The notes: generated from the sequence alone by a model not told the origin. 37,673 nucleotides of DNA from Stercoripulliclostridium_A sp964480195 (GCA_964480195.1 CAYZOJ010000005.1:1-37673), one strand, 5' to 3'. Shown: positions 9,296 through 17,101, counted from the stretch's first letter. Made by a program: numbers and translations.

Positions 9296-9673
9296 CGCAA
9301 TTAGCGTATTAATTATTTTTAATATTACTTTAATAAATTATATATAATGCCCGTAAAATTTAATTCGCCTTCGGGCGCCCGCACGAGGAGCGAAAACCCT
9401 GTAAATTCGCCCGCCAAAACGTATCCCTAACTCCGTTTTTCGGATTTATATCGAAAACGGGAGCCCGTTCCGCGCACATTCGGTATGCCGTTCGAGCATT
9501 CAAGAGGCTTGTCAACTGTTTTGACGCAAGTTTTTCACAATTTTTTGTGGACAACTCGGGGGAAATGTGGATAACTTCGGGTGTTTTTGTGGACAACTCC
9601 TACGGGCGCACAAAAATCCGATTTTAACCCGTTTATCGGTTCCCCTAAGTTAAAATTAAGCCCGTTTACGCTA
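9296..9673. other. Intergenic region with AT-rich stretch and DnaA-box-like cluster
   Basis: No gene is visible in this stretch. Bases 9298-9362 are very AT-rich. Three same-strand 9-mers resemble the DnaA box: TGTGGACAA at 9546-9554, TGTGGATAA at 9566-9574 (exact consensus, reverse of TTATCCACA) and TGTGGACAA at 9588-9596. A weaker opposite-strand match lies at 9531-9539. An inverted repeat GTCAA/TTGAC sits just upstream (9511-9525). The region is the divergence point between minus-strand genes on the left and two plus-strand genes on the right. Confidence 0.5.
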
Positions 9674-9702
9674 TTGAATATGCGTTTGAAACGTGATATA
9701 AT
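9674..9702 (+). promoter_or_regulatory. Sigma-A type promoter of the M20 peptidase gene
   Basis: TTGAAT (9674-9679), a 17-base spacer and TATAAT (9697-9702) lie 30 bases before the start codon, which has AAGGAG at 9721-9726. Confidence 0.8.
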
Positions 9703-9732
9703 ACGTTTATACCTTAACTCAAGGAGAGCAAT

Positions 9733-11187
9733 ATGGAAATTTTTGGTTATTGTGTTCTTGCAGTAGTAGTCGCGCTCATCGTGTTTATGATTGTTCGTGC
9801 GCTACTCGTACGTAAACCCGCCGTCAAGGCTTCCGACTACGTAAAACGCGACATAGACGTCGATAAAGTTGCCGATCACTTGGCGGGCGCCATTCGCATT
9901 AAGACCGTTACCATGCCGGATAACGATTGCGACGGCTCGATTTTTTACGAGTATCAGGCTTATCTCGAAAAAACTTACCCCAAAATCGCATCGGTCGCCG
10001 AAAAAATCCTCGTAAATAAATACGCGGTCATTTATAAGGTAAAGGGTACGGACGAAAAACTTCTCCCCTGCGCCATTCTTGCGCATCAAGACGTCGTTCC
10101 CGCACCGCCCGAAGGCTGGGAAACCGATCCTTTCGGCGCCGAAATCAAAGACGGCTATATCTACGGCAGAGGCTCCCAAGATATGAAGTCGCAAATGATT
10201 ACAGCACTCGAAGGACTCGAAATACTCCTAAACGAAGGCAAAACGCCCAAGAGAACCATCCTCTTCTGCTTCGGACACGACGAAGAATTGCGCGGTACTT
10301 TCGGCGCTAAAGAAATCAGCCGTTACCTCGAAAATCAAGGCGTTCGCTTGGAATACGTCCTCGATGAAGGCGGTACCGTTTTGGACGGCAAAATACTCGG
10401 AATCGACAATAAAATCGCACTTATCGGTACTTGCGAAAAAGGTTACGCCGACTTTACTTTAACCGTCGAAAAGGACGGCGGACACGCGTCGACTCCCAAA
10501 AGACGCACATCTCTCGGACTTCTTTCCGAGTGTATGTACAAAATCGAAAAACATAAGTTTACGCCTCACTGGACAAAGCCCACTAAGGATATGTTCAAGG
10601 CGCTCGCTCCTTATATGAATTTCGGGTTTAAGTTCGCGCTCGTAAACAGGGATATTTTCTCGCCTCTCCTTAAAGCAGTTCTTTGCGTAATCAGCCCGTT
10701 TACCAACTGCCTTATGCGTACGACCGTCGCGCCTACACAAGCGGAAGGAGCTTCCACACCTAACACCTTGGCTCCCGTCGCAAAAGGCACTCTCAACTGC
10801 CGTATAAATACCGGCGAAACCCTCGAGGGTACACGCGCAAAACTTCAACGTATCGTCGGCAAAAAGGCTCACGTCGACGTTCTCCGCGGTGCGATAGATC
10901 CCTCGCCTGTAAGCGACGTCGATTGCTCCGCTTATAAGGAAATCGCTCGTACGATAACCGAGGTCTACGACGGCTTTATCGTCGCCCCCTATCCGTTTAT
11001 CGCCGCAAGCGACGCAAAACACTACTACAACCTCACAAATTGCGTTTACCGCTTTACTCCGTTTGAGAAATCCCCCGAGGACGCTAACCGCATTCACGGC
11101 AAAAACGAGCGACTCCCCGTCGAAGCCCTCGAAGGCGCGACGCTCTTCTTCCTCCGCCTCTACGAGAACACTTGCTTTAACATCTAA
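9733..11187 (+). CDS. Membrane-anchored M20-family metallopeptidase, Gly-Xaa carboxypeptidase (CPS1/PM20D1) type
   Basis: This 484-residue zinc peptidase has a single N-terminal membrane segment (about residues 4-26), unusual for most cytosolic M20 enzymes. The metal and catalytic residues are visible: H118 and D120 in AHQDVVP, D150 in GRGSQDMK (the bridging metal ligand), and the Glu pair in GHDEELRG (184-185), followed by DEGG. The dimerisation (lid) domain is inserted from about residue 235, and the C-terminal half returns to the catalytic fold. It most resembles the carboxypeptidase S/PM20D1 branch, which cleaves dipeptides or N-acyl amino acids; the actual substrate cannot be read from sequence. 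AAGGAG lies six bases before the ATG. It is monocistronic, with its own promoter and terminator. Confidence 0.93.
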   Translation: MEIFGYCVLAVVVALIVFMIVRALLVRKPAVKASDYVKRDIDVDKVADHLAGAIRIKTVTMPDNDCDGSIFYEYQAYLEKTYPKIASVAEKILVNKYAVIYKVKGTDEKLLPCAILAHQDVVPAPPEGWETDPFGAEIKDGYIYGRGSQDMKSQMITALEGLEILLNEGKTPKRTILFCFGHDEELRGTFGAKEISRYLENQGVRLEYVLDEGGTVLDGKILGIDNKIALIGTCEKGYADFTLTVEKDGGHASTPKRRTSLGLLSECMYKIEKHKFTPHWTKPTKDMFKALAPYMNFGFKFALVNRDIFSPLLKAVLCVISPFTNCLMRTTVAPTQAEGASTPNTLAPVAKGTLNCRINTGETLEGTRAKLQRIVGKKAHVDVLRGAIDPSPVSDVDCSAYKEIARTITEVYDGFIVAPYPFIAASDAKHYYNLTNCVYRFTPFEKSPEDANRIHGKNERLPVEALEGATLFFLRLYENTCFNI

Positions 11188-11237
11188 ACGGGCATAGTAC
11201 GTAAAATTTATTTTCACCACAATATGTAGTATCGAAA

Positions 11238-11271
11238 AAATCCTCCGTAAATCTCAGGAGGATTTTTTTGT
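11238..11271 (+). terminator. Rho-independent terminator after the M20 peptidase gene
   Basis: A nine-base-pair stem (11238-11246 with 11257-11265, ATCCTCC core) and ten-base loop are followed by a run of T. A-runs on the other side could make it work in both directions. Confidence 0.85.
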
Positions 11272-11279
11272 TTTTTGGA

Positions 11280-11308
11280 TTACCTTAACCGAAAGTTTGT
11301 GCTATAAT
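11280..11308 (+). promoter_or_regulatory. Probable promoter of the DUF4364 gene
   Basis: A perfect TATAAT (11303-11308) lies 25 bases before the start codon. The best -35 at 17-base spacing is TTACCT (11280-11285), which is weak. Confidence 0.5.
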
Positions 11309-11333
11309 ATGGGTCCGACACTTTGAGGATGAA

Positions 11334-11861
11334 ATGAACGACGAAAGCACAAACAACAAACTTTTAGTATTATTCGTATTGGAGAAGTTCGAAATGCCGA
11401 TTTCGGAAGAGCTTCTTCTTACTTTGTGCTGTGTAGACAATAACTGGATTCCCTACCTCTATTGCAAACAGGTCATAAACGAGCTTATTACCAGCGAATT
11501 CGTAAAAAGAGTATCGGTAACCGGCAGTACCACTTCGCTTTTGACCATCACCGCCGACGGCAGAAACTGTCTCGCGTATTTCTATAGAGAGATTCCCGCA
11601 TCCCTTCAGGACGAAGTTAAAGACTTCCTTAAAGAAAATCGTATCGCTTACCGCAAACGTCAGGAGTTCACGTCCGACTACTATCGTAACGAAGACGGCA
11701 CCTTCTCCGTGTCGCTCAAAATCCACGACACCACGCACCTTCTCGTCGATCTCAAAATGGTGGTCGAAAGCAGAGCACTTGCGATTTCCATTCGCAACAG
11801 CTGGAACCAAACGGCGCCCGATGTCTATAAAATGCTAAATGACGTTCTTATCGAAAGTTAA
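11334..11861 (+). CDS. DUF4364 family protein, predicted winged-helix regulator
   Basis: This 175-residue protein matches the DUF4364 family that is common in Clostridia. The first 80 residues read as a winged helix-turn-helix: a helix-rich N terminus, a segment ending in VINELITSEFVKRV, and a beta wing rich in Ser/Thr (VTGSTTSLLTITADG). The C-terminal half is a beta-rich domain of unknown role. No enzyme motif is present. It stands alone between two terminators, with TTTGAGGAT upstream of the ATG. Family members have no well-defined target that I can name; a DNA-binding role is inferred from the fold. Confidence 0.85.
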   Translation: MNDESTNNKLLVLFVLEKFEMPISEELLLTLCCVDNNWIPYLYCKQVINELITSEFVKRVSVTGSTTSLLTITADGRNCLAYFYREIPASLQDEVKDFLKENRIAYRKRQEFTSDYYRNEDGTFSVSLKIHDTTHLLVDLKMVVESRALAISIRNSWNQTAPDVYKMLNDVLIES

Positions 11862-11865
11862 ATTT

Positions 11866-11886
11866 ACCGCCTAAGGGCGGTTTTTT
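11866..11886 (+). terminator. Rho-independent terminator after the DUF4364 gene
   Basis: ACCGCC (11866-11871), a four-base loop and GGCGGT are followed by TTTTTT. It overlaps the 3' end of the convergent aspartate kinase gene. Confidence 0.85.
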
Positions 11887-12983
11887 ATTATCTCGGAATG
11901 AACGGCGCTTGCCGAAACGGACAAGTCACAATCTCTTACGACGTACGTTTTTATTTTGCCGGAACGGAAACTTGACAGAATTGTTTGATACTCCGTAACT
12001 TCTTTGAGTGCGTTTTCGACGGCACCACTTAAATCCTCACCGTGCATATAAATAGGTGTAAGATAACATTCGCCCTCTTTGTGCCTACCAAAATAATTTC
12101 TTAACCGCGCATACCGCAGGTCCCCGCTTTTAGAGATTGCAAGCCCGACGGCTTTTGCTTTGGCGCGGTCGGAAACGACGGTGCCGTTCGCGAAAGGATT
12201 GTTTGCGTCGCGGACTATTAGAGTAACGCCCGTTCCGCGTAGCGCTTCGACGGCTTCGGATTGCATAACGTCGGAACCGAAAAACGCCATCGCTCCCAAA
12301 AATTCGTAATCGGCTCCATGTATATTGCACGCGTCTTTTACAATCGACGGTGATGCCGTCATAACGCCGTCGACGTCCGTAAAGTTAAGATACTCGTCCG
12401 CTTTTACGTCGCGCGCCACAATCGCGCCCGTCAGGTCCGAACCGCCTCTACCGAGAGTAACGATTCCCCCGCCGTACCGCCCGTAATAAAACCCGGGTAT
12501 AACGACGTTACCGCTTTTTATAGCGCTCTTTACGCTATTACATAGATATATACCCGTATCGGTCTTTTCAAAAACGTCGGTCGCGTCCCAAAACGCGTAT
12601 CCCGAATACATCGAAAATATTTTTGCGGAAAGATACTCACCGCGCGACGCCACATAATCGGCATTCTCGGATCTCAATACCGCGTCGAAGATATAATCGA
12701 GTTCGCTTAGAACGACTTTACGCATTTCGTCATTTGCGCACACATCGGAGAAGCGGTCGATAATTGTCGAAAATATGTTGCAATAGCTACATATATCGTC
12801 TTTATTTAGGTACAATCTATAAAACAGGTCCGTTACTTTGGCGTCGCCCTGATGTCTTCTTCCCGGTGCCGAAACTATAACCGCGCACGGGCTTAAACGA
12901 TTTGCTATTTCCGTTGCATTAAAAAAGCCCGCTTTATCTTTGAGCGGGCTTCCTCCGAATTTTAATACTTTTACGCGCTCCAT
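11871..12983 (-). CDS. lysC: Aspartate kinase with short, divergent regulatory region
   Basis: The enzyme would phosphorylate aspartate, the first step toward lysine, diaminopimelate, threonine and methionine. The 370-residue protein shows KFGGS (8-12), the SAPGRR loop, the DAKVTD segment, ASRGEYLSAK, RGGSDLTG and FTDVDGVMTASP, so the amino acid kinase domain (about residues 1-270) is complete. Only about 95 residues follow and they do not obviously form the usual tandem ACT domains, so feedback control may be reduced or different. It is the last gene of the holA-cdaA run, 37 bases after DUF1015. No ribosome site is visible. A TATAGT lies five bases before the ATG (leaderless possibility). 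Codons 11-22 contain a perfect intrinsic-terminator hairpin. Confidence 0.9.
   Translation of the reverse strand: MERVKVLKFGGSPLKDKAGFFNATEIANRLSPCAVIVSAPGRRHQGDAKVTDLFYRLYLNKDDICSYCNIFSTIIDRFSDVCANDEMRKVVLSELDYIFDAVLRSENADYVASRGEYLSAKIFSMYSGYAFWDATDVFEKTDTGIYLCNSVKSAIKSGNVVIPGFYYGRYGGGIVTLGRGGSDLTGAIVARDVKADEYLNFTDVDGVMTASPSIVKDACNIHGADYEFLGAMAFFGSDVMQSEAVEALRGTGVTLIVRDANNPFANGTVVSDRAKAKAVGLAISKSGDLRYARLRNYFGRHKEGECYLTPIYMHGEDLSGAVENALKEVTEYQTILSSFRSGKIKTYVVRDCDLSVSASAVHSEIIKNRP
12921..12951 (-). terminator. Intrinsic-terminator-like hairpin inside the aspartate kinase coding start
   Basis: On the minus strand AAGCCCGCT (12951-12943), a nine-base loop and AGCGGGCTT (12933-12925) are followed by TTTT, giving six T in a row. 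It begins about 32 bases after the ATG, in the codons for the GSPLKDKAGFF segment. By form it is a strong rho-independent terminator; its function as an attenuator is inferred. Confidence 0.6.
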
Positions 12984-12988
12984 ACGCT

Positions 12989-13018
12989 ACTATATGCGTT
13001 CGGAGCGGTCAAGGTTAA
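12989..13018 (-). promoter_or_regulatory. Possible promoter of aspartate kinase, start point near the ATG
   Basis: TTAACC (13018-13013), 18 bases, then TATAGT (12994-12989), which ends five bases before the ATG. The boxes are imperfect. It would give a transcript with almost no leader and fits the missing ribosome site. Confidence 0.35.
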
Positions 13019-13020
13019 AG

Positions 13021-14244
13021 TTATATGTATTTTGCTTCGAGATAATAACGCTTCTCGGTGGGCTCTCCTATGGAAAACGCTTTCTTGGGGAGATTGCCAA
13101 CGTTTACCACGTAATCGAACAACTCGTCCTTGCCGAATGCCGGTAATACGATTCCCAAACCGTTGCTGGCGTTTACAGCCTCTGCGAGGTCATCTTCGTT
13201 ATGGACGTATTCGACTTCGAGGTCGTGAGTCTTTTTGTACTCTTCGATGTACTTCTGCACCGCGTTAATCGTAAGTCCCGCCTTTTCCGGCGCGCTTATA
13301 TATCTTTCGCCCTTGTTGGAGATAAGCTTTATCTTTCCGTTTCCGGCAAGCACGTGCTCGAGTCCCAAAACGAATTCGTCCGTCGGATTGTAAATCAAAC
13401 GGTGTATCGGCTCAAACACCATTCCCTCTCCGTATAAGTTTACGATTTCGACAAGCATATATCTTGCGGGGTGGTTTTCTCTTTCCTCGGGGGTGAGGTT
13501 TTCTTTTATCTCCTCCCATAATAACTTTGCCGTCGCTATCGAATGATTGCCGTCGCCTACCGCGAATTCGATACCCGCGTCAACGCCGTACTTACGGATT
13601 TGCGTTTGCGGGTCAAGCAGATTCTCGAATGCCTTTACGGTATTCTCGGACTCGCATTTGGGAACCGCGTATCCCGCGATATGTCCGCCACCCATATTGA
13701 GGTCGAAATCGTAAAGTTTTTCGTAACTTCCGCGCTCCTTATAAATCGGCTCGATAATGTCGCACTCGGGATTGTCTATAAGAATTATGGCGTGCGGGAG
13801 CTCTATTTTAGCGTCCCTTCTGATTTTTATGCGCACGGGAAGTCTTTCGACAATGGTGTCCTCGGTCGCTCTGATGGGCACTCTCACGCGGTGCCAATCG
13901 TATTTGTCGAGGTCGATACACGCCATCAAGCCCACGCGTACTTTGTTTCCTACCTGACGCTCGACAAGCACAAGTCCTTCGTGCGTGCGGAATACGCCAC
14001 CCTCAATATACTTATCCATTTCCTTTACGACTTCGGAGATTTTAGCATCGAGGTTGCCGTCGGAAAGGTATATTTCGGGGCAGGTGAGTTTTAAGGTGCT
14101 CGGCGCCGAACCGACTTCTCGGGTAAGAGTTTCCCAATACTCGGGTTTTGCGCAGAACTGGTCGCAAGCGATTGTCGCCCACTTTTGCATGTCGACGTCT
14201 TTGACGGGGATTAGAATTTCGGGTACTTTTGCTGTCGTTTTCAC
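13021..14244 (-). CDS. DUF1015 family protein (COG4198)
   Basis: This 407-residue cytosolic protein of the DUF1015 family carries the hallmark VGDGNHSIATAK motif (about residue 230), with no signal peptide or membrane segment. The family is widespread in anaerobes and often linked with serine or amino acid metabolism genes; its reaction is not established to my knowledge. The start is a GTG at 14244 with AGAGGT seven bases upstream. It begins nine bases after cdaA ends and is followed by aspartate kinase, so it lies in an operon that mixes replication, c-di-AMP and amino acid genes. The link to aspartate kinase may hint at an amino acid role (inference). Confidence 0.88.
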   Translation of the reverse strand: MKTTAKVPEILIPVKDVDMQKWATIACDQFCAKPEYWETLTREVGSAPSTLKLTCPEIYLSDGNLDAKISEVVKEMDKYIEGGVFRTHEGLVLVERQVGNKVRVGLMACIDLDKYDWHRVRVPIRATEDTIVERLPVRIKIRRDAKIELPHAIILIDNPECDIIEPIYKERGSYEKLYDFDLNMGGGHIAGYAVPKCESENTVKAFENLLDPQTQIRKYGVDAGIEFAVGDGNHSIATAKLLWEEIKENLTPEERENHPARYMLVEIVNLYGEGMVFEPIHRLIYNPTDEFVLGLEHVLAGNGKIKLISNKGERYISAPEKAGLTINAVQKYIEEYKKTHDLEVEYVHNEDDLAEAVNASNGLGIVLPAFGKDELFDYVVNVGNLPKKAFSIGEPTEKRYYLEAKYI

Positions 14245-14253
14245 TTTACACCT

Positions 14254-15060
14254 CTAAATTGATCTTTGACGAGTTTGGGGGCTGATTTTGAGAGTTTCAT
14301 GCAGTATGTCGCGCAACCTGTCGGGGGTTACGAAACGGCGGAGTTCGCCGTGTTTTGCTATCGAAATAATGCCGGTTTCTTCACTGACGATAATCGTGAG
14401 CATGTCGGTTTCTTCGGTAATGCCTATACCTGCGCGGTGGCGCGTACCGAGGTTTTTGGCAACGGACTGCGATTGCGAAAGAGGTAAGAAGCATCCGGCG
14501 GAAAGCACCTTGTTTCCTTTAATCATAACGGCTCCGTCATGGAACGGCGCGCGAGTGTTGAATATGGCTTCCAGTAAAGGCGAGCTGACAAGAGCGTCAA
14601 GACGTACGCCCGTTTCCAAAATGTTATTGGAAACCGTCGTCGGAACGATTACGATAAGCGCACCCGTGCGCGTTTTTGACATTGCCTGACACGCTCTGAT
14701 GATTTCGTCTGCCGATTTACGAAGTTCTTCATCCGAAAGCCCGGAATCGACAAGCGCGTTTCTGTCCGCAGATTTGGTTAAATTGAAAAACGCTATCTTC
14801 AAGTCGGACTGATATACGACTACGACGGCACATATCATAAACCACACGAACACCTGAACTACCGCACGTGCTATCGGTATGCCGTACAGCTCGTCGAGCA
14901 AAACCGCCGTGACGTACAGCGCGTACGTTACGACGTAAAGAAGCATAAGCTTTACGCTCTTTTTGTAAAGGAAAAAGACCAAAAGCGCGGCAAGACCCAG
15001 TAATGCTATCACAAGGTCGGCTATGCTTTTGGGCGTAAATACGTAGTTTGCAAGCAACAT
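14254..15060 (-). CDS. cdaA: Diadenylate cyclase CdaA (c-di-AMP synthase)
   Basis: It condenses two ATP into cyclic di-AMP, the messenger controlling potassium and osmolyte uptake and wall homeostasis in Firmicutes. The 268-residue protein has three N-terminal membrane helices (about residues 12-85), a short linker helix and the DAC domain, with the catalytic DGA (175-177) and RHR (207-209) motifs intact. The length is normal for CdaA. AGGAG lies nine bases before the ATG. The usual downstream partners cdaR (YbbR) and glmM are absent here: the gene sits between an unknown membrane protein (33-base gap) and DUF1015 (9-base gap). That membrane protein could be a lineage-specific partner (inference). 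Confidence 0.95.
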   Translation of the reverse strand: MLLANYVFTPKSIADLVIALLGLAALLVFFLYKKSVKLMLLYVVTYALYVTAVLLDELYGIPIARAVVQVFVWFMICAVVVVYQSDLKIAFFNLTKSADRNALVDSGLSDEELRKSADEIIRACQAMSKTRTGALIVIVPTTVSNNILETGVRLDALVSSPLLEAIFNTRAPFHDGAVMIKGNKVLSAGCFLPLSQSQSVAKNLGTRHRAGIGITEETDMLTIIVSEETGIISIAKHGELRRFVTPDRLRDILHETLKISPQTRQRSI

Positions 15061-15093
15061 ATCTCTAATCTCCTATTCGTCCCGAGTTCCGCT

Positions 15094-15879
15094 TTACATA
15101 CCGTATCCGCGGAAGATTTCGTCGGGTCCGTTGTTATCGTTATCTATACGGGTTACTATACGTTTGCGATTTTCGCGTTGCTCTTCTTGGAGCGGTTTGT
15201 AGACGGTAAAATAAAGAATGAGGCACCCGGCTATCACGGCAACCAACAACGCTGCGTCCGATATAATATACTCGACTGCGGTTTCGGTATCGACCAAATC
15301 GTACACGATGTTTATAACGGAAAGCGCGCCGTAATATATGAAGTGCAACATAAACAAGCTGTTATATGCATTTGAAATATATTTGGGATTTAGGCACCTG
15401 TCTTTGATGTAAAGGTATCCGAAAGTGAACGAAGTCGTTATCATAATGAACACGAGAACGTTGATATAATAGCTGTATGCTTCGGCGTACCATATGCTGG
15501 GAAGCGACGCAAGACCTATAATCAACTCGTACACCGCGTAGCAGTATCTCGCGGTCTTCATAAACGCGGGTTTGTCTTTAAGGAAAAAGCGCATTCTTGC
15601 AAGCCAGCCGAACACGAGAGAGGCTATAAGCTCGAATATGCCCCAGCTTATAACTCCGCCGAGAAGCGCGTATCCCGCCTTGTGCCAATCGGTTACAAGG
15701 AACGAAAAGTCGACGCCTATTACCGAAGAAAGCTCTTTTGCGTACTCGTTCAAATATACGTCGAGAGTTACGGCACTCGGAACGGTCGCGACTACCGACG
15801 CGACTATCACGCATACGTATCCTACCCACACGGGCAACTTATTCAATTTATCGAATACTTTGTTTATCGCTTTTTGCAT
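15094..15879 (-). CDS. Unknown multi-pass membrane protein upstream of cdaA
   Basis: I do not recognise a family. The 261-residue protein has about six hydrophobic segments (roughly residues 16-38, 65-92, 115-130, 135-158, 175-195 and 205-230) and a charged cytoplasmic tail rich in Glu, Arg and Asn. There is no cleavable signal or enzyme motif. The ATG at 15879 has AAGGAG five bases ahead; the GTG at 15885 overlaps that ribosome site and is unlikely to be the start. It begins 11 bases after holA ends and lies 33 bases ahead of cdaA, so it is probably co-transcribed with both. Confidence 0.85.
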   Translation of the reverse strand: MQKAINKVFDKLNKLPVWVGYVCVIVASVVATVPSAVTLDVYLNEYAKELSSVIGVDFSFLVTDWHKAGYALLGGVISWGIFELIASLVFGWLARMRFFLKDKPAFMKTARYCYAVYELIIGLASLPSIWYAEAYSYYINVLVFIMITTSFTFGYLYIKDRCLNPKYISNAYNSLFMLHFIYYGALSVINIVYDLVDTETAVEYIISDAALLVAVIAGCLILYFTVYKPLQEEQRENRKRIVTRIDNDNNGPDEIFRGYGM

Positions 15880-15890
15880 AAACACTCCTT

Positions 15891-16856
15891 TTATATCGTC
15901 AACAACTTCGCAAAAGCGGTTTTTACGGCGGTTTCCTCACTCATAATTCCGCTCTTGAAATCGGTTTCGGCTTTGACCAACAGGTCGAATATGTTCTTTA
16001 GCGCGGATTTGCTGTATCCGGACGCGAGCTCTCTGCTCTTTTTTACGGCGTATTCTTTGATTCCCATTATCTCGGCAAGCTCTTTATCCGACTTCGGCGA
16101 CAATGCGCAATGCATAAGCCGTCGATATTGATTGAGCATTAACGCTAAGAGGTTCGAATAGGATATTCCTCGCGCCGTAAATCTCTGAATAAGATCCGTC
16201 GCGCGCTTTTTGTTCTTTTCCGCAAACGCGTTAGAGAGTTCGAACACCTCGTTCTCGAGCATATTGGGGACAAGTAAGTCGACGGTTTCCGCTTTGACGG
16301 TTTCACCCTCCGAATATGCCGAAAGCTTTTGTATCTCCACGGATATTCTGCCCAAATCGCGGTTGCAATAATCTATGAGCATATTTACCGCACGATAATC
16401 CAACTTAACGGACCCCGCAAGCTTCGGAACGTACTCGCGGAGAGTCTGCGTATCGAGTCTTCCGCAATCGACCGTCGTAAAAAGCTTTGCCTGAGTCGGC
16501 GTCAAAACGGAATCGTACACCACGAGTATCACTCCGTCCGTTGCGAGTTTGACAATACGCGAAAACGCCTCCGTATCCTTATCGTTTTTGGGCGTTTTGC
16601 CCGTCGCATTCTTCTTTTGATATCCGCCGGCAAGGACTACTTCCGTCCCGCCGAAAGGCGACATCGACGTAAGCGCGTCTTCGAGCTCCGACGGGTTCTT
16701 GAACCCGTATACCGATTTTATGTTAAACTCCGTACAATAATCGGGGACCTTTGCTTTGATCGCGGAAATTACCGCGTCTTTTAGGTACCCGTCATCGCCG
16801 GTAAGGTATATCGCGCCGTTATCGGGCACGTTTTTAATAAAATCGAGGGCTTTCAT
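15891..16856 (-). CDS. holA: DNA polymerase III delta subunit HolA
   Basis: This clamp-loader subunit opens the beta sliding clamp during replication. The 321-residue protein follows the HolA pattern: an N-terminal AAA+-like fold beginning MKALDFIKNV with the typical YLTGDDGYLKDA segment, a middle helical region (DLGRISVEIQKLS and ENEVFELSNAFAEK), and a C-terminal collar domain ending in the helices around KTAFAKLL. I place the start at the ATG at 16856, not 16874: a TTGTAA-17-TATAAT promoter lies so close that transcription should begin at or next to 16856, which leaves the upstream ATG outside the transcript. In many Firmicutes holA directly follows comEC; here the DUF3990/HTH pair lies between them. 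Confidence 0.93.
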   Translation of the reverse strand: MKALDFIKNVPDNGAIYLTGDDGYLKDAVISAIKAKVPDYCTEFNIKSVYGFKNPSELEDALTSMSPFGGTEVVLAGGYQKKNATGKTPKNDKDTEAFSRIVKLATDGVILVVYDSVLTPTQAKLFTTVDCGRLDTQTLREYVPKLAGSVKLDYRAVNMLIDYCNRDLGRISVEIQKLSAYSEGETVKAETVDLLVPNMLENEVFELSNAFAEKNKKRATDLIQRFTARGISYSNLLALMLNQYRRLMHCALSPKSDKELAEIMGIKEYAVKKSRELASGYSKSALKNIFDLLVKAETDFKSGIMSEETAVKTAFAKLLTI

Positions 16857-16862
16857 ATTACT

Positions 16863-16891
16863 ATTATATAACATAGATTATTCTTTTACAA
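16863..16891 (-). promoter_or_regulatory. holA: Promoter of holA giving a leaderless start
   Basis: On the minus strand TTGTAA (16891-16886), 17 bases, then TATAAT (16868-16863). Six bases separate the -10 from the ATG at 16856, so the expected start point is the A of the ATG. No ribosome site is present. Confidence 0.7.
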
Positions 16892-16939
16892 TTAAAATTT
16901 AATTAAATACGTAAACATAGGTTGCTCTTCCGTTGCATT

Positions 16940-17052
16940 TAATGATAATATCCCGACAAACGAATAAGCTGTCACAAATAATCCGAAAGCATTCGGAGGT
17001 TGAGGGTCGATGTGAAACAAGTCCAAAAGTGTCGGTATACCGATACTTTTTT
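16940..17052 (+). other. Gene-free leader with two hairpins, the second terminator-like
   Basis: CCGAA-AGCA-TTCGG (16983-16996) is followed by a near-perfect 11-bp stem (17025-17035 with 17040-17050, loop TATA) and a T-run. A TTGCTC-18-TAATAT sequence (from about 16921) might start a short RNA of about 90 bases ending at this terminator. No plus-strand gene lies upstream that would need it. Alternatively the palindrome is a regulator site for the module that follows. Confidence 0.35.
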
Positions 17053-17072
17053 AATTATTGGTTATCATTATA

Positions 17073-17101
17073 TTGACAAACTATCAGTAGAGTGATACAC
17101 T
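17073..17101 (+). promoter_or_regulatory. Promoter and operator-like repeat of the DUF3990/HTH module
   Basis: TTGACA (17073-17078), 17 bases, then TACACT (17096-17101). An inverted repeat TATCA-GTAGAG-TGATA (17082-17097) fills the spacer, the expected position for autorepression by the HTH protein encoded in the module (inference). Confidence 0.6.

Noticed and set aside
10459..11220. Minus-strand open frame of 253 codons
   Set aside because: It is antisense to the M20 peptidase gene, whose motifs and promoter are clear.
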